Source: Mesorhizobium tianshanense (GTDB lineage Bacteria > Pseudomonadota > Alphaproteobacteria > Rhizobiales > Rhizobiaceae). From it: a stretch of DNA of 64,000 nt. How positions within the stretch are numbered: the stretch's first letter is position 1; each line of letters begins with the position of its first letter. The notes below the pieces were generated by a model. That model saw only the letters and a program-made list of their open reading frames with translations, made no database searches and had not been told where the DNA came from. Made by a program: the position numbers and the translations under genes. Positions 43,289 through 52,098 of the stretch are shown piece after piece. The stretch spans positions 1-64,000 of the forward strand of contig NZ_VLKT01000035.1 in NCBI RefSeq assembly GCF_007830515.1, given 5' to 3'.

Positions 43289-44136
43289 CGCCCTCCCCGC
43301 CGGATCGTGACCTTCTCCTGTTTCCAGCCGACGCCGGAGACGAGTACCGCCTTGTCGACATGATAGTCGACGATCATCATGTCGTTCTTCATGCGATAAT
43401 TGACGATGCGGTTCTGGCCGCCGGAGACGACGAACAGGACCGGCGCGTCCTGGCCGGAGATCGAGCGTGGAAACTGGATGTAGGTCTTGATGCCATCGCT
43501 ATAGACGCGGCTGGGCCGCCATCTTGTGCTGCCCGAAATCGAATAGCCGAACTGCAGCTGCTCGGCTGGAATCCCGGCGCCAGGGATCGCGATCGCTTCC
43601 ATGCGGGCGTTGACGTCGGCGAGCTTCCTCGACACGTCCTCGGGATATTCAAAACCGATGCGCGCCATGTACTGCGTCTGATGCGACTTAAGCTGAATGT
43701 GATAGGTGCGTCGAGAAGTCGTCACCACCATCGAGGTGATGAGGCCGGGCTCCGATGGCTTGACGATCAGGTGGATCGCCTGGCCGCCGGCGGCACCGGA
43801 GGTCGCGGGCTCGACTTTCCAGCGTACCGTGTCGCCGACGAGAACATCGCGCACAGCCTCGCCGGCCTCAAGCTCGATGTCGCACACCTGAAGCGGCGAG
43901 CATACGACCGAGGGCTGGATCTCGCCGTAGAGAAAGACGACCTTTCCGTCCGCGCCTTTCGTGACGAGGCCGCGCGATCCACGCCACTGGCCGGAAATCC
44001 CGATACCCTTCGCCTCATTGGCAGTCACTCCATCGGCGAGGGCTTCCGAAGAGAGGAGGAAGGGCGACGCCATCGTCGTGGATACGATCACGACGGCGTT
44101 CAGCGTGGCCCGGGCTATTTTGGTTCTGAAGTTCAT
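43285..44136 (-). CDS. trbG: TrbG, VirB9-like outer core protein
   Basis: A 283-residue secreted protein starting MNFRTKIARATLNAVVIVST with signal peptide ending near ALADG. The VirB9 fold is visible in VVCSPLQVCDIELEAGE (N-terminal) and FPRSISGQDAPVLFVVSGG then RMKNDMMIVDYHVDKAVLV (C-terminal). The start at 44136 lies 16 bp after the trbF stop (44153) and is preferred to longer frames up to 44253 because of the signal peptide. Confidence 0.93.
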   Translation of the reverse strand: MNFRTKIARATLNAVVIVSTTMASPFLLSSEALADGVTANEAKGIGISGQWRGSRGLVTKGADGKVVFLYGEIQPSVVCSPLQVCDIELEAGEAVRDVLVGDTVRWKVEPATSGAAGGQAIHLIVKPSEPGLITSMVVTTSRRTYHIQLKSHQTQYMARIGFEYPEDVSRKLADVNARMEAIAIPGAGIPAEQLQFGYSISGSTRWRPSRVYSDGIKTYIQFPRSISGQDAPVLFVVSGGQNRIVNYRMKNDMMIVDYHVDKAVLVSGVGWKQEKVTIRRGGR

Positions 44137-44152
44137 ATGCGGGGCATGCCTT

Positions 44153-44833
44153 TCAAAGCTGCGCAGTCCAGTCGAAATCGCGCAGATACAGACCGATCGG
44201 GTTGAAACGGATAATGGCCTCGTCCTGCGGAGGCGTAAGCGTGACGGTGGCAACGCCGCGGAACCGCCGAACGGCGGTCTCCTTGCCCTTGCGGTCGCGT
44301 TCGAACTCGGTCCAGTCGATCTGGTAGCTCTGGTTGGACAGCGCGACGATGTTGTTCACCTCGATGGCGACCGTCGCGGTCTTCGCCTTCTCGAACGGCG
44401 AGGAGGAGCGGAACCAGGCGTTGACCTTTTCGGTGGCCGGATCGGAGGTTCTCAGATGCGAATAGGTGCGATCGATATACTGCTTCTGCACGACCGCATC
44501 CGGCGTCACGCTCCGAAAGTTCGAGACGAAGCTGCCGAGCGTTGCCCTGACGACGCGGGGATCGGCATACTCGATCTGTTCCGGAAAGCCGGCGCTCGAG
44601 GCGGTGCCGAGCTTGTCGACCTCGACGACGTACGGCACCAGCTTGACTTGCGTGCTCTGGAAGAGCGCGTAGGAAAAGCCGATTACCGCCATGGACATCC
44701 CGGCGATGCCGACAAGGCGCCAGGCGGCGGCGGCCTTGACATAGGAGCCATAGCGTTCGTTCCACTCCTGTCGGGCGGCAAGATAGGGGTTTTCGGGCGG
44801 GTTGCCTGAGGCCATGCCGAGCGGTTTCCTCAC
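44153..44833 (-). CDS. trbF: TrbF, VirB8-like inner-membrane protein
   Basis: A 226-residue protein from the GTG at 44833 that overlaps the trbL stop (GTGA); the ATG at 44815 (MASGNPPENPYLAARQEW) is an alternative and looks more like the family start. One membrane helix (LVGIAGMSMAVIGFSYALF, about 40-58) and a periplasmic VirB8 domain with YVVEVDKLG and YQIDWTEFERDRKGKE. It bridges core and inner-membrane parts. Confidence 0.93.
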   Translation of the reverse strand: MRKPLGMASGNPPENPYLAARQEWNERYGSYVKAAAAWRLVGIAGMSMAVIGFSYALFQSTQVKLVPYVVEVDKLGTASSAGFPEQIEYADPRVVRATLGSFVSNFRSVTPDAVVQKQYIDRTYSHLRTSDPATEKVNAWFRSSSPFEKAKTATVAIEVNNIVALSNQSYQIDWTEFERDRKGKETAVRRFRGVATVTLTPPQDEAIIRFNPIGLYLRDFDWTAQL

Positions 44834-46029
44834 TTACTGTCGTCGATCGGCGGCAGCACAGGCCGAGAGGATGTGCGCCCGCCCGATTGCCTGCTCTGGT
44901 CGAGCTTGGCATTGGCAAGCCCCAGGAGAGAGCCCGCATAGGCTCCGGGCGAGGCGATCGCCTTTTCTTTTGCCGCCGAGCCGGCGGCCCATCCGGCGCT
45001 GCCGATGCTTGACGCCATGCCACGAAGTGCAGCACCCGCCATGGACGACCCGCCAGCTCGTGCGTCGCTCGCCGTCTGCGCGCCCCTGGACGCGGCGCTC
45101 GCGCCGAGGAAGGCGCCGCCGGCGGCAAAGGTTGCGGCCTGCGCGCCGTGCCGGATCGCTTCCATGCCGCCGGCGATGGACGCGCCCTGGACCACGCCCT
45201 GCATGATCGGGGGGACGTACATGGCGATGACGAACACGACGACCGAAATGCCTGCGATGGCGAGCGTGGTGATGAACTGGTCGGAGGTCGCGGTCGGCGC
45301 CTCGGCCAGGCCGAGCAGGATGTCCGAGCCGATCTTGGCGATCATCACGAGCGCCATCAACTTCATGCCGACGGAAAACGCGTAGACCAGATACCGGACG
45401 GCGAAGTCCTTGGTGTAGGAGGAGCCTCCCAGTCCAAGCATGATCATCCCGGCCAGAAGTCCGACATACATCTCTACCATGACGGCCACGAAGATCGCGG
45501 CGACCAGAGAGAACGAGACGACGACAACGACCATTGCGAAGACCGCGGCGATGGCGAGCGCGTTGTCCTCGAACAGGCCGAACTTCGCCTGTTCGGACAT
45601 CTTGGAGGCGACACGAATGCCGGCATCAAAAATGTTGGCGGGCGAAGCCGAGCCGCCGCCGGCCCCGATCTGGAACAGGCTGTCCACCACGGCTTTGGCA
45701 AAGGCAGGTCCCTGATCGAGGATGAAGGCGAAGAGGCCGATGAACATGATCCGGCGCACCAGCTCGGCGAACCACGCGTCGAGGCTGGCCGCGTTAATCG
45801 CCAGCCAGACCGCGGCGATCCCGACTTCGATGCTGGCGAGAAGCCAGAACAGGGAGCGTGCCGCGTCCATCACCGTCGTCTCCCAGCCCTTTGCGGCGGT
45901 GACGACCTGGTTCTCCAGTGTTGTCAGGACCGAACCTTGCTGTGCAAGCGCCGGCGCGCTCGCGAGCAGCACGATGGCGATCACGATGAAGGCCGTTTCG
46001 AGCGCGCGGGAGGGATGGACAATCACCAT
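44830..46029 (-). CDS. trbL: TrbL, VirB6-like polytopic membrane protein
   Basis: A 399-residue protein with an N-terminal signal-like helix, a periplasmic loop and five to six membrane helices (for example VVVVVSFSLVAAIFVAVMVE and VYAFSVGMKLMALVMIAKIG). The C-terminal third is Ala/Gly/Ser-rich, cytoplasmic and low-complexity, as in TrbL. Starts just inside trbK and is coupled to trbF by GTGA. Confidence 0.93.
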   Translation of the reverse strand: MVIVHPSRALETAFIVIAIVLLASAPALAQQGSVLTTLENQVVTAAKGWETTVMDAARSLFWLLASIEVGIAAVWLAINAASLDAWFAELVRRIMFIGLFAFILDQGPAFAKAVVDSLFQIGAGGGSASPANIFDAGIRVASKMSEQAKFGLFEDNALAIAAVFAMVVVVVSFSLVAAIFVAVMVEMYVGLLAGMIMLGLGGSSYTKDFAVRYLVYAFSVGMKLMALVMIAKIGSDILLGLAEAPTATSDQFITTLAIAGISVVVFVIAMYVPPIMQGVVQGASIAGGMEAIRHGAQAATFAAGGAFLGASAASRGAQTASDARAGGSSMAGAALRGMASSIGSAGWAAGSAAKEKAIASPGAYAGSLLGLANAKLDQSRQSGGRTSSRPVLPPIDDSK

Positions 46030-46235
46030 CGCGGTTTCATCTCCTGCCCGCCGCGCACATCGCGATCCGGATCGCCGCCGAAAAAGCGCTCCCGGTGCTC
46101 GCGCTGCGCCGCGCCCGGCGCCGCCGCCGGCGTTTCAGTCGTGGCGTCCGGTTGCACGACCACCCAAATCATCATGCCGGCCCCGAAGGCGACGATGCCC
46201 GCCACTGCGACCGCGATGAGGATGCGCGGGCTCAC
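46023..46235 (-). CDS. trbK: TrbK, small putative entry-exclusion protein
   Basis: A 70-residue protein from a GTG overlapping the trbJ stop (GTGA). One membrane helix (ILIAVAVAGIVAFGAGMMIW) then a short periplasmic tail ending in GGQEMKPRW. The tail resembles the end of TrbJ (RDIRSGQTMEPRW), an intriguing repeat across the two genes. In Ti plasmids TrbK provides entry exclusion. No lipobox seen here. Confidence 0.85.
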   Translation of the reverse strand: MSPRILIAVAVAGIVAFGAGMMIWVVVQPDATTETPAAAPGAAQREHRERFFGGDPDRDVRGGQEMKPRW

Positions 46236-47041
46236 CAGCGCGGCTCCATCGTCTGGCCGCTGCGAATATCACGGTTGGGCGCGTTGAAGAACTGCTCACG
46301 GCGGGCCTGGGCGAGGTCCTGTCTCGCCTGTTCGGACTGGAACCATGTGCCCATCATGGTCATCTGTTGCGAGACGAGCCCGCGCAGCTTCTGCATCTGC
46401 GCGACCTGCTGGGTGGCGATCTGATGGCCGACCTGCAGCGCCTTCATCTGGCCGTCGGCCGATTCCGACATCGAGCGCAGCGAGGACATGGTGGATTCTT
46501 CGCTCGAGAACTGCTCCGCCGTGAGGTTCGCCGCCTTCAACGTTCCGCCGATCGTGTCGCGGTTGGTGTCTGACCAGCTTTGGTAGGTCGACGAAAAGCC
46601 TGTGCGATCTGGCAGGTTGCTCTTCATGTCGGCGAAGCTCTGGAAGCGCTGTTTCAATACGTCGTCGATATTGCCCATGGAGAAGGCGACGCCCTGCCCC
46701 TGCGCCACTATGTTCTGTAGGCCCTTCAGGTCGTTCTCGACCTGTCCCCAGATGTGGTTAGGAAGCTGCGCGGTGTTCTGGAGCAGGTTGTTGTAGATAT
46801 TGAGCTGGTTCTGGATCTGCTCGGCAAGCTGGGTGATCTGCTTGATCTGGTTGTTGACCTGCTCGGCCGACTTGCCGACGAGGCTGACGAGCTCGGCATT
46901 GTTTGCGAGCTGGGTCCATTCAGTCGCTTGCCCCGTCACGCCGCCGGCATACGCGACCGGCGGTGCTACGGCAGCGCCCAGCATCAGCGCCGCGGCAACC
47001 GCAGCACGGGCGCTACGATGTTGGAAAAAATGACGCGACAT
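46232..47041 (-). CDS. trbJ: TrbJ, VirB5-like protein
   Basis: A 269-residue secreted protein starting MSRHFFQHRSARAAVAAALM with signal peptide ending near AYAGG. Mostly helical, Gln/Asn-rich coiled coil (AEQVNNQIKQITQLAEQIQN). The start at 47041 lies 29 bp inside the trbE 3' end. VirB5-type proteins sit at the pilus tip. The C-terminal RDIRSGQTMEPRW is echoed in TrbK. Confidence 0.92.
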   Translation of the reverse strand: MSRHFFQHRSARAAVAAALMLGAAVAPPVAYAGGVTGQATEWTQLANNAELVSLVGKSAEQVNNQIKQITQLAEQIQNQLNIYNNLLQNTAQLPNHIWGQVENDLKGLQNIVAQGQGVAFSMGNIDDVLKQRFQSFADMKSNLPDRTGFSSTYQSWSDTNRDTIGGTLKAANLTAEQFSSEESTMSSLRSMSESADGQMKALQVGHQIATQQVAQMQKLRGLVSQQMTMMGTWFQSEQARQDLAQARREQFFNAPNRDIRSGQTMEPRW

Positions 47042-49481
47042 CGGCAATCCCCCTCTGTTGGAGCCATTGGAGAGGCCACGCGGCCCCATGCTTGGAATGA
47101 AGCGCACGGATCTGTTTGAGGTCCTCCTTGCCCGACGCTCCGACAAAGGAGAGGGCGACCGGACCTAGCGCCATGTCGAAGAGCCTGCGGCCTTCCGGTG
47201 AGGCGACGTAGTATTCGCGTTTCGGCAGAGCGGTTGCGACGATCTCGATCTGGCGTTCGTTGAAGCCGATCCGCTCGTAGAACTCGCGCGTTCCCGGTTC
47301 GCGCGCGGCGCCGTTGGGAAGGCAGATCTTCGTCGGGCAGCTTTCCTTCAACACGTCGATGATGCCGGAGCGTTCGGCGTCGGAGATCGACTGCGTGGCG
47401 AGGACGACGGCGCAGTTGGCCTTGCGCAGCACCTTCAGCCATTCTCTGATCTTGTCGCGGAAGGTCGGGTGCCCGAGCATCAGCCAGGCCTCGTCGAGCA
47501 CGATGAGGCTGGGCGTTCCTGTCAGGCGTTTCTCGATGCGACGAAAGAGATAGGTCAGGACGGGTACGAGGTTACGTTCGCCCATGGTCATGAGCTCCTC
47601 CACCTCAAAGCACTGGAACGCCCTCAGCGATAGACCGTCCTGCTCGGCGTCGAGAAGCTGCCCCATGGGGCCGTCGACCGTGTAGTGGTGCAGTGCATCC
47701 TTGATCTCGCGCATCTGCACGCCGGAGACGAAGTCCGAGAGCGAGCGACCGCGCGACTGTGCCATCAAACCGATCTGCCGGGAGATGGCGTTGCGATAGT
47801 CGGGCGTGACGGTGACGCCCTGCAGGGCGACGAGCGTTTCGAGCCACTCGGCTGCCCATGCACGGGCGCCATCGCAAGAGAGCTCGGCAAGCGGGCAGAA
47901 GGCCAGCGCCGGTGACGCCCCCTCCCCTCCCCCGCGAGCCTCGCCGCCGATCTCGTAATGATCGCCGCCGAGGCCGAGCGTCAGCGGCAGCATCGAGCGA
48001 CCCCTGTCGAAGGCGAAGACCTGGGCTCCGGCATAGCGCCGGAACTGTGCGGCGATCAGCGCCAGCAGCGTCGACTTGCCCGACCCCGTCGGGCCGAAGA
48101 TCAGCGTGTGGCCGACGTCATCTACATGCAGGTTCAGCCTGAACGGTGTGCTCCCGCTCGCGACCTGCACCAGCGGTGGTGACCCGGGCGGATAGAAAGG
48201 GCATGGCGCCACCGGGCTGCCCGACCAGACCGAGTTCAGCGGGATGAGGTCGGCAAGGTTGCGCGTGTTGATCAACGGCTCCCGGATATTGGCATAGGAG
48301 ACGCCGGGCAGGCTCCCAAGGAAAGCGTCGGTCGCATTCAGTGTTTCGATGCGCGCGCCAAACCCCTCGGCCTGGATGAGACGGCGGATCGCCTCGCATT
48401 TTTCCTGAAGGCGCGGTTGGACTTCATCGAACAGGACGATCACCGGCGTATAGTAGCCGTAGGCGACGAGCTGGGAGGAGGCCTCGGCGATGGCGTCCTC
48501 GGTCTCGGCCACCATCATCATGGCGTCCTGGTCGACCGAGCGGCTTTGGGTCTGAAAGAGCTGGTCGAAGAACGGCCGCACCTTCTGCTGCCATTTCTTG
48601 CGGGTGCGCTCCAGCTTCTGCCGTGCCTCCTGCTCGTCAAGAAAGACGAAGCGCGATGACCAACGATAGGTCAGCGGCATCAGATCGAGCGCGTTCAGGA
48701 TGCCCGGCCAGCTTTCCGCCGGCAGGCCGTCGATTGCGACAACCCCGAGGAAGCGGTTCTCCACCAGCGGGGTCAGACCGTGCTGCAACTCGGCTGTGAC
48801 CAGCCAGTCGAGATACATCGGGATGTCCGGCAGACGAAGAGGATGGTTTTCGCCTGTGATGCAGAAGCGCACGAACTGGAGCAGCTCGTCATAGCGGGCC
48901 ACCCGAAATCCGCCTCGCTCGTCCACCTCGCGCGTCGCCATGCGCTGAATGGAGATGACATTGCCGAGATATTGCTCGATCTCGCGGATCGAGGCGCGGA
49001 ATGTGTCGAGCGTTGTCGTCGCGTAGGATGCCGACCGGCTTGCCGGATCGGAATAGACGTAGCGTGCGAGGCCAGAGCGCCGCGGTGCCAGTGGCCGCCA
49101 CGTCAGGATTAGCGCATGCCGGCTCTCGAAATGTCCGCTTTCGCGCTGGAAGTGGAGCCGTCTCTCAGAATCGATGGCCCGCGTGACCGGGTCGGGGAAA
49201 TGGCAGTCAGCTTCGTCGGGGTAATCGGAAGTCGGCACCCGCACGGCCTCGACCTGGATCATCCAGCCCGATCCGAGGCGAGCGAGAATGGTGTTGATCT
49301 GCCGCGAGATCTCGTTGCGCTCGGTGTCCGTCGAACTCTCGCTGTCGGGGCCGGCAAAGTACCAGCCGGCCATCAGCGAACCGTCCTTCAGCAGAATGAC
49401 GCCGTTGTCGACGAGACCTGCATAGGGAACGAGATCGGCGAAGGATGGTCCTGATTGGCGGAAAGACTTGAGTGCGACCAC
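47013..49481 (-). CDS. trbE: TrbE, VirB4-like ATPase
   Basis: An 822-residue CagE/TrbE/VirB4 ATPase, full length, starting at GTG 49481 (VVALKSFRQSGPSFADLV). The N-terminal VirB4 domain covers about 1-420. Walker A GPTGSGKSTLLALIA is at about 464 and Walker B SLIVLDEAWLML at about 670, with ATQSISDAERSG after it. It energises pilus assembly. It overlaps trbJ by 29 bp and follows trbD by 7 bp. Confidence 0.95.
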   Translation of the reverse strand: MVALKSFRQSGPSFADLVPYAGLVDNGVILLKDGSLMAGWYFAGPDSESSTDTERNEISRQINTILARLGSGWMIQVEAVRVPTSDYPDEADCHFPDPVTRAIDSERRLHFQRESGHFESRHALILTWRPLAPRRSGLARYVYSDPASRSASYATTTLDTFRASIREIEQYLGNVISIQRMATREVDERGGFRVARYDELLQFVRFCITGENHPLRLPDIPMYLDWLVTAELQHGLTPLVENRFLGVVAIDGLPAESWPGILNALDLMPLTYRWSSRFVFLDEQEARQKLERTRKKWQQKVRPFFDQLFQTQSRSVDQDAMMMVAETEDAIAEASSQLVAYGYYTPVIVLFDEVQPRLQEKCEAIRRLIQAEGFGARIETLNATDAFLGSLPGVSYANIREPLINTRNLADLIPLNSVWSGSPVAPCPFYPPGSPPLVQVASGSTPFRLNLHVDDVGHTLIFGPTGSGKSTLLALIAAQFRRYAGAQVFAFDRGRSMLPLTLGLGGDHYEIGGEARGGGEGASPALAFCPLAELSCDGARAWAAEWLETLVALQGVTVTPDYRNAISRQIGLMAQSRGRSLSDFVSGVQMREIKDALHHYTVDGPMGQLLDAEQDGLSLRAFQCFEVEELMTMGERNLVPVLTYLFRRIEKRLTGTPSLIVLDEAWLMLGHPTFRDKIREWLKVLRKANCAVVLATQSISDAERSGIIDVLKESCPTKICLPNGAAREPGTREFYERIGFNERQIEIVATALPKREYYVASPEGRRLFDMALGPVALSFVGASGKEDLKQIRALHSKHGAAWPLQWLQQRGIADVASFFPTS

Positions 49482-49488
49482 GAGCGCC

Positions 49489-49788
49489 TCAGAACCTGCG
49501 CCATGGCGTCGATGTCGCCCGATAGTAGGCCTTGTACGAAATGTGACGGAGATAGACCCGCCGCATCATCGGGTCGGACTTCGCCATCATGCGAAGGGCC
49601 GCGACGGCGACCAGCCAGATCGCCACGCCGAAGAGCGCCGCATACCAGGTCAGCACGACAAAGATCAGGATCACCGAAGCGAGGCCGGTAAGCAGAACCA
49701 GCTCCCGGTCAGCTCCCATGAGCAGGTTGGGGCGCGAAAGCGCCCGATGCACGCGTGAACGCGCGAGATTGGCGCCGGACTCAGCCAT
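49489..49788 (-). CDS. trbD: TrbD, VirB3-like membrane protein
   Basis: A 99-residue protein starting MAESGANLARSRVHRALSRP, with the VirB3/TrbD signature HRALSRPNLLMGADRELVLL and two membrane helices (LVLLTGLASVILIFVVL and AALFGVAIWLVAVAAL). Its start overlaps the trbC stop (trbC ends at 49781). Confidence 0.93.
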   Translation of the reverse strand: MAESGANLARSRVHRALSRPNLLMGADRELVLLTGLASVILIFVVLTWYAALFGVAIWLVAVAALRMMAKSDPMMRRVYLRHISYKAYYRATSTPWRRF

Positions 49789-50158
49789 CCGCCCCCTCCC
49801 CTGCCGCTGCAGTCGAGGCCTGTGACAGCACCTCTCCGATCGAGGCGCCCGTAGCGCCAAACAGGGAGACGATCTGCGTGGCGCCGAGCAGGATGCCGGC
49901 GACGAGCACGACATATACGAGCCGCCGCGCGAAATCGTTGAGCTCGCCGCCGAAGATCAGCATGCCGCCGGCGATCGCGACGGCGGCGAGTGCAATGAAG
50001 CCAGCGACCGGCCCGGTAATGGACTGCTGGATCTGCTGCAGGGGAGATTCCCAAGGCAGGCCGCCGCCTGAGGAAGCAAGGGCCGGGTCCACCAGGCTGA
50101 CGCAGGAGAAGGCGGCCAACGCCGCAAAGGCCCAGGTGATTTGTGTCTTACGCGACAT
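49781..50158 (-). CDS. trbC: TrbC prepilin (VirB2-like)
   Basis: A 125-residue prepilin starting MSRKTQITWAFAALAAFSCV. The signal peptide ends near PALAS, and two hydrophobic segments follow (GPVAGFIALAAVAIAGGMLI and LVYVVLVAGILLGATQI). In RP4/Ti systems TrbC is trimmed and cyclised by TraF (34029). The start at 50158 lies inside the trbB 3' end by 11 bp. Confidence 0.93.
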   Translation of the reverse strand: MSRKTQITWAFAALAAFSCVSLVDPALASSGGGLPWESPLQQIQQSITGPVAGFIALAAVAIAGGMLIFGGELNDFARRLVYVVLVAGILLGATQIVSLFGATGASIGEVLSQASTAAAGEGADG

Positions 50159-51119
50159 GGCTATCCTCGTCGATCTGGGCGTAGTGTTCGGTCTTGTATC
50201 GGGAGTTGCTGAAGCCCTCGACATGGATAACCTCGCGGACCCGCCTCCCCCGCCCCGTCCGTTCTATGGAAACGACGAGATCGACGGCCTCTCCGATCAC
50301 CTCCTGCATGGGCTGCTGGCTCGCTTCCGCAGTCAGTTGCTCGAGCCGGCGCAGGGCCGACATCGCCGTGTTGGAGTGAATGGTCGTGACGCCGCCGGGA
50401 TGCCCGGTGTTCCACGCCTTGAGCAGCGTGAGCGCCGCGCCGTCGCGGACCTCGCCGACAATGATCCGGTCAGGTCTTAACCGCATGGTGCTCTTTAGGA
50501 GCCGAGCCATATCGATCGTGTCGCTCGTGTGGAGCGATACCGCGTTCTCGGCGGCGCATTGGATCTCGGCGGTGTCTTCCAGGATAACGATCCGATCGCC
50601 CGGCGCATTTGCGACGATTTCGGCGATGACCGCGTTGGCAAGCGTCGTCTTGCCTGAGCCCGTGCCGCCGGAGATCACGATGTTCATGCGAGAGGCGATC
50701 GCGCTGCGCAGGACAGAGGCCTGCGCCTCGGTCATAGCCTTCGACTTCACGTATTCGCAAAGCGGGATCAGCCGCGACGCGCGCCGCCGGATCGTGAAGG
50801 CCGGTCCGGAAACGACCGGTGGCAGCAAGCCCTCGAAGCGGTGCCCGCCGATCGGCAGTTCGCCGGAGATGATCGGCTGCTCGTCGTCGGCCTCCGATTG
50901 CAGCGCGTGGGCGACGCTGCCGATGATCACCTCTGCCGCAGCCGGGCTCATCGCGCCCGCTGAAGCGACGCCATGACCCAGGCGTTCGATAAACAGCTTG
51001 CCATCGGGATTGAGCATGATCTCGACCACCGTCGCGTCGTCGAGTGCGACGCAGAGTTGGTCGCCGAGGGCGTCCTGAAGTTTGCGGACGAGACGTGTAT
51101 GGGAGCGCAGTTGGGTCAC
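50148..51119 (-). CDS. trbB: TrbB, VirB11-like secretion ATPase
   Basis: A 323-residue hexameric ATPase from GTG 51119, which overlaps the traI stop (GTGA). Motifs in order: Walker A GGTGSGKTTLANAV (about 150), Asp box IVILEDTAEIQC, Walker B LRPDRIIVGEVRDG and His box GHPGGVTTIHSN. It energises pilus biogenesis and substrate transfer. Second gene of the traI-trb operon. Confidence 0.95.
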   Translation of the reverse strand: MTQLRSHTRLVRKLQDALGDQLCVALDDATVVEIMLNPDGKLFIERLGHGVASAGAMSPAAAEVIIGSVAHALQSEADDEQPIISGELPIGGHRFEGLLPPVVSGPAFTIRRRASRLIPLCEYVKSKAMTEAQASVLRSAIASRMNIVISGGTGSGKTTLANAVIAEIVANAPGDRIVILEDTAEIQCAAENAVSLHTSDTIDMARLLKSTMRLRPDRIIVGEVRDGAALTLLKAWNTGHPGGVTTIHSNTAMSALRRLEQLTAEASQQPMQEVIGEAVDLVVSIERTGRGRRVREVIHVEGFSNSRYKTEHYAQIDEDSHVA

Positions 51120-51754
51120 GCGGCGCTCCTGACGGGTGCGCTGTTGCTCTGACGGATCGAACGGTAGCCCGGAGGGCAGACCTGCTCGAAGCTGACGCGA
51201 TCGGCCGGCAGGCTTCCAGCAATGGCGATGGTGTTGCCGATCGCAACAGGATCGCCGAGCCGCCGCATCGGCCAGCCGACCCGTTTGAGGATCCGCTCGA
51301 AGCGGAGATCGGTCGCGGTGACGATCTCGCTGTAACCGTTCGCCATCGACCATTCGATGATGCCGGCGAACAAGGTTCGCGTCACAAGATGTAATTGGCC
51401 CCCTTCCCTGCCCGCGGTCTGGGACGTGTCGACGCAGAAGCGCGAACTTTCGACCATTCCTGGATGCCTGGCGAGTGAACCCTTTTCGAGCAGTTGGGGA
51501 AAAGTCTGCTCAAGCATCGTCGGCCCGCAAGCCGGAAGAAGGCGGACACAACCGGCGACCCGCCCGCTCCCGGTGATCGCCAGAACGTAAGTCGGTTTCA
51601 AACCATCGTATTGATCGCGTTCCTCCCCCTCGGTGACAGAGATGTCCCATTCAAGACGACCACCGAACACCGCTGCGCGGAGACGGTACATCTGTTTCAG
51701 CAAACTTGGATGGCGTTCGTATTGGTCGGGCGAGACGGTCAGTATCCGCATCAT
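51116..51754 (-). CDS. traI: TraI, acyl-homoserine-lactone synthase (LuxI family)
   Basis: A 212-residue LuxI-type enzyme starting MMRILTVSPDQYERHPSLLK. The conserved core is LRAAVFGGRLEWDISVTEGE with the invariant Arg, Phe, Trp and Asp residues, then YVLAITGSGRVAGCVRLLP and ESSRFCVD. It makes the signal that TraR binds, in Ti plasmids 3-oxo-octanoyl-homoserine lactone; the acyl chain here is not proven. First gene of traI-trb, behind the tra box at 51810, giving positive feedback. Confidence 0.95.
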   Translation of the reverse strand: MMRILTVSPDQYERHPSLLKQMYRLRAAVFGGRLEWDISVTEGEERDQYDGLKPTYVLAITGSGRVAGCVRLLPACGPTMLEQTFPQLLEKGSLARHPGMVESSRFCVDTSQTAGREGGQLHLVTRTLFAGIIEWSMANGYSEIVTATDLRFERILKRVGWPMRRLGDPVAIGNTIAIAGSLPADRVSFEQVCPPGYRSIRQSNSAPVRSAA

Positions 51755-51809
51755 GATCTCCGCATGAACAGGTCATGCGGAGACAAAACATCTCGTCGGG
51801 CTTGTGCCT

Positions 51810-51827
51810 ACGTGCAGATCTGCAGCC
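51810..51827. promoter_or_regulatory. tra box proximal to traI
   Basis: ACGTGCAGATCTGCAGCC contains the palindromic core GTGCAGATCTGCA of the Ti tra box consensus. It lies 56 bp upstream of the traI start and is positioned to activate traI-trb. Confidence 0.88.
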
Positions 51828-51898
51828 GGTGATTCTGCCGAATCGATGGTCTAGCTACGGAAATGCAAGGGCAGGCAGGGACTAAAGTGCTGATGAAG

Positions 51899-51916
51899 AG
51901 GTGCAGATCTGCATTT
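51899..51916. promoter_or_regulatory. tra box proximal to repA
   Basis: AGGTGCAGATCTGCATTT contains the same GTGCAGATCTGCA core. It lies 178 bp upstream of the repA start, as in Ti plasmids where TraR raises repABC expression and copy number. Confidence 0.88.
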
Positions 51917-52059
51917 CCCGCTCACTCCGGCACACAGCAGGAATCAGGCTAACTAGCAGATATTTATCGACGAATCCCCGCTTGGCCTGAAGCAGGCAAA
52001 ATCGCGTTAACTTTTGATTAACCAAAAACGGCTTGCAACCGAACACGCATTCAGTAATC

Positions 52060-52098
52060 GTCACGGAAAAATGGCATTACATGCCGTTTAACCGTGAC
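52060..52098. promoter_or_regulatory. Palindromic candidate RepA operator at the repA start
   Basis: GTCACGG (52060-52066) pairs with CCGTGAC (52092-52098), and inside it AATGGCAT pairs with ATGCCGTT around a TAC centre. The 39-nt palindrome covers the repA start codon region, the place where RepA (with RepB) autorepresses repABC in related plasmids. Confidence 0.6.

Larger units (their letters stand above)
51755..52093. promoter_or_regulatory. Divergent traI / repA control region
   Basis: 338 bp between traI (minus) and repA (plus) without a gene. It carries two tra boxes (51810-51827 and 51899-51916) and the palindrome before repA (52060-52098). The AT-rich stretch 51985-52040 is a likely repA promoter area. 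Confidence 0.8.

Noticed and set aside
45148..46287. Plus-strand His/Asp-rich frame of 379 codons opposite trbL and trbK
   Set aside because: The repetitive composition is the antisense of hydrophobic TrbL codons. No start context.
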